Assembly: GCA_937967325.1 (NCBI GenBank)
Contig: CALBSQ010000063.1
Location: 1-6,290, forward strand
Direction: 5' to 3'
Length of the DNA stretch: 6,290 bases
Source: an uncultured Chloroflexota bacterium
GTDB taxonomy: Bacteria; Chloroflexota; UBA4733
The translations under genes and the position numbers were made by a program. Below the pieces are notes generated by a model. That model ran no database searches, was not told the DNA's origin, and saw only the letters and a list, made by a program, of their open reading frames with translations. Below are positions 4,970-6,290 of this stretch, in pieces (within the stretch, counting starts at the first letter, position 1; the number at the start of each line of letters is the position of its first letter).

Positions 4970-5685
4970 TCGCGGCCCTCTCCGCCGTTTTGCCGGCACA
5001 CAACGAAGAGCGCAACGTGGAGTGGGCGGTAGAGCGTTGCGACGCCGCGTTGCAATCGCTCGGCGTGGACTATGAGCTCATCGTCGTGGATGACGTCAGC
5101 GGCGATGCGACCGGGACAATATTGGATCGGCTGGGCCGCTGTTATCCGCGCCTCCGCATCGTGACGCGTACCGCGAACCCCGGCTACGGTGCGGCGTTGC
5201 GCGCCGGGTTTGCCGCCGCGCGCTACGACTGGATCTTCTTCAGCCACACCGACAATCAGTTCGATTTCACCGACCTTCGCCTGCTGCTTCCCTATGCACC
5301 CGCGTACGACATCGTCACGGGCTTTCGGAAGCCGAGGCGCGATCCGCCCATGCGCCGCCTCAACGGTTGGGGCTGGAACGTGCTCATTCGCCTCTTCTTC
5401 GGTTCCGTGGTACGGGACATCGACTGCGGCTTCAAGCTGTTCCGCCGCTCGCTGCTGGAAGAGGTCCCCATCATGTCACAGGGCGCGATGATCGACGCCG
5501 AGATCGTCGTTGGCGCGCACGCCCGCGCGGCGCGCATCCGCGAGGTCAACGTGCCGCATTACGAGCGAACGCATGGCCAGGCCACCGGGGCCAAGCCGAT
5601 CGTCATTCTGCGCGCCTTGCGCGACCTTGTGCGATATCGCGTCCGGCTCGGCCGGGAGTTGCGCGGCGTGGAGCCGCCGCGATAG
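4966..5685 (+). CDS. Family 2 glycosyltransferase, DPM1/polyprenyl-phosphate sugar synthase type, 239 aa
   Basis: GT-A fold enzyme that most likely moves a sugar from an NDP-sugar to a polyprenyl phosphate on the cytoplasmic face of the membrane. Visible motifs are LPAHNEERNV (9-18), VVDDVSGDAT (40-49; D42 and D43 bind the nucleotide), NPGYGAALRAGF (71-82), SHTDNQFD (93-100; DxD region), DIDCGFKLFRR (151-161) and GAMIDAEI (173-180). The length and lack of C-terminal membrane helices resemble single-domain DPM1 rather than the two-helix GtrB/ArnC enzymes. The first Asp of the usual DxD appears to be His94, giving HTD. ATG 4966 is chosen because the family-conserved region begins almost at once; the frame is open from GTG 4861, but those residues are not family-like. 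There is no Shine-Dalgarno sequence, so it may depend on coupling to the 88-residue frame (ATGA overlap). The exact sugar and lipid are unknown; mannose is only a guess from family. Confidence 0.88.
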   Translation: MIAALSAVLPAHNEERNVEWAVERCDAALQSLGVDYELIVVDDVSGDATGTILDRLGRCYPRLRIVTRTANPGYGAALRAGFAAARYDWIFFSHTDNQFDFTDLRLLLPYAPAYDIVTGFRKPRRDPPMRRLNGWGWNVLIRLFFGSVVRDIDCGFKLFRRSLLEEVPIMSQGAMIDAEIVVGAHARAARIREVNVPHYERTHGQATGAKPIVILRALRDLVRYRVRLGRELRGVEPPR

Positions 5686-5690
5686 GGCCA

Positions 5691-5745
5691 GTGGATGCCC
5701 AACGGCTGCGCCATAGCCCCAGGTACAACCGTGGTGGGCATCCGC
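5691..5745 (+). terminator. Long-stem hairpin after the family 2 glycosyltransferase
   Basis: GGATGCCCA (5693-5701) pairs perfectly with TGGGCATCC (5735-5743). The stem extends inward with ACGG (5702-5705) to CCGT (5729-5732), leaving a two-base bulge, and outward by a G-U and a G-C pair. It begins five bases after the stop codon and likely ends or protects the operon transcript. There is no T-run. The following 80 bases show no clear promoter. Confidence 0.45.
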
Positions 5746-5826
5746 GCGGCGGCCGGAGATCCCACCGGACCATGCTTGATGCCATCGGCACCGTCGCGAG
5801 GCAGCGGGCCGCTGGGAGGAACTGAG

Positions 5827-6186
5827 GTGGGAATCTGGGAGCATCCGGCCTTCCGCGAGCGGCGCCCGGTAGCGGCCTGGCGCCAATTGTGCAAGATACT
5901 GCGCGAGGGGCCGGCATTGCCGGCGTCGCGAACGGGGGGACCCGTGCGGGGCGCGCTGAGCCTGCGACAGCGGATCGCGCTCGCCCTCGGGGCGGCGGGC
6001 GCCTACAGCGCCGCCTGCCCGCGCTGCCGGACCGCCCACGCTTTCCTCGGCTCCCCGGAGCTGCTGGCGCGGAAGCCGGGGGCCGTCGTCGTGGGGTTGC
6101 GCTGCACCGCCTGCGGGCATCTGGTCCGCCACAGTATCGTGCTCGCGACGGGACTCGGGGGCGGGGCCGCAGCCGGCTGGATTTGA
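5827..6186 (+). CDS. Zinc-ribbon protein of unknown function, 119 aa
   Basis: The start is GTG 5827, chosen because GGGAGGA (5814-5820) lies six bases upstream. The frame is open from 5695, but that part crosses the hairpin and is low-complexity. The product has two CxxC knuckles, CPRC at 64-67 and CTAC at 93-96, 25 residues apart, a typical four-cysteine zinc ribbon. A hydrophobic stretch precedes the first knuckle (IALALGAAGAY, 50-60) and another follows the second (IVLATGLGGGAAAGW, 104-118). Either could lie against the membrane, but both are short for certain helices. The N-terminal 45 residues (MGIWEHPAFR and on) match nothing I know. Codon third positions are strongly G/C. It is unrelated in sequence to the 57-residue zinc-ribbon protein at the other end of the window. 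Function unknown. Confidence 0.65.
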   Translation: MGIWEHPAFRERRPVAAWRQLCKILREGPALPASRTGGPVRGALSLRQRIALALGAAGAYSAACPRCRTAHAFLGSPELLARKPGAVVVGLRCTACGHLVRHSIVLATGLGGGAAAGWI

Positions 6187-6194
6187 CCGGCTGG

Positions 6195-6214
6195 CGCTGG
6201 CCGTGTGCCCAGCG
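6195..6214 (+). terminator. Small hairpin after the 119-residue gene
   Basis: CGCTGG (6195-6200) and CCAGCG (6209-6214) form a perfect six-base inverted repeat with an eight-base loop, starting nine bases after the stop. There is no T-run, so this is weak evidence for a terminator. The remaining bases to 6290 hold no start or frame on either strand that I can support. Confidence 0.25.
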
Positions 6215-6290
6215 GGCGGCCCCTCGCCCTCGGGTCGGCATGGTAGGCGCCGGCCCGCCGCGCTTCGCCTTCCCCAGGCGCCCCCGAGCT

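Noticed and set aside
5695..5826. Upstream start giving a 163-residue version of the zinc-ribbon protein
   Set aside because: It begins inside the hairpin stem, has no ribosome site, and reads as Gly/Pro/Ala filler; GTG 5827 has GGGAGGA six bases upstream.

Overview
The window is high-GC bacterial DNA in which real reading frames end most codons in G or C. The gene content suggests a Chloroflexota-type bacterium (a Thermomicrobia-like lineage is one guess): a multi-spanning GT39-like glycosyltransferase, and a secreted protein with a long Thr-Pro/Thr-Ala stalk. No rRNA or other taxonomic marker is present, so this is a soft inference. No tRNA, rRNA, CRISPR array or insertion sequence was seen.

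Layout. Bases 1-608 hold a leftward unit: a good sigma70-like promoter (603-608/580-585) drives a 57-residue zinc-ribbon protein (525-352) and then a 72-residue unknown protein (290-72). After that gene's TAG the same frame runs on to the window edge as a coding-like hydrophobic stretch. Rightward genes follow: a GT39/PMT-like membrane glycosyltransferase (779-2725), a 53-base nested hairpin, a secreted DUF3494 (ice-binding-like) protein (2979-4706) with its own promoter, a possible 88-residue protein (4703-4969), a DPM1-like family 2 glycosyltransferase (4966-5685), a second long hairpin, and a 119-residue zinc-ribbon protein (5827-6186). Nothing further is assigned in the last 104 bases apart from a small hairpin.

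How the genes may work together. The centre of the window has the three parts expected of a small surface-protein O-glycosylation module. The family 2 enzyme could make a polyprenyl-phosphate sugar, the GT39-like enzyme could use it outside the membrane, and the secreted protein carries about 120 threonines at every second residue, an obvious acceptor. The secreted protein, the 88-residue frame and the family 2 gene overlap at their stops and starts and look like one operon. The least familiar element is the C-terminus of the secreted protein: five and a half tandem copies of a 16-residue motif (consensus SSRQDQISSRISSAFA) that I do not recognise from any named family.
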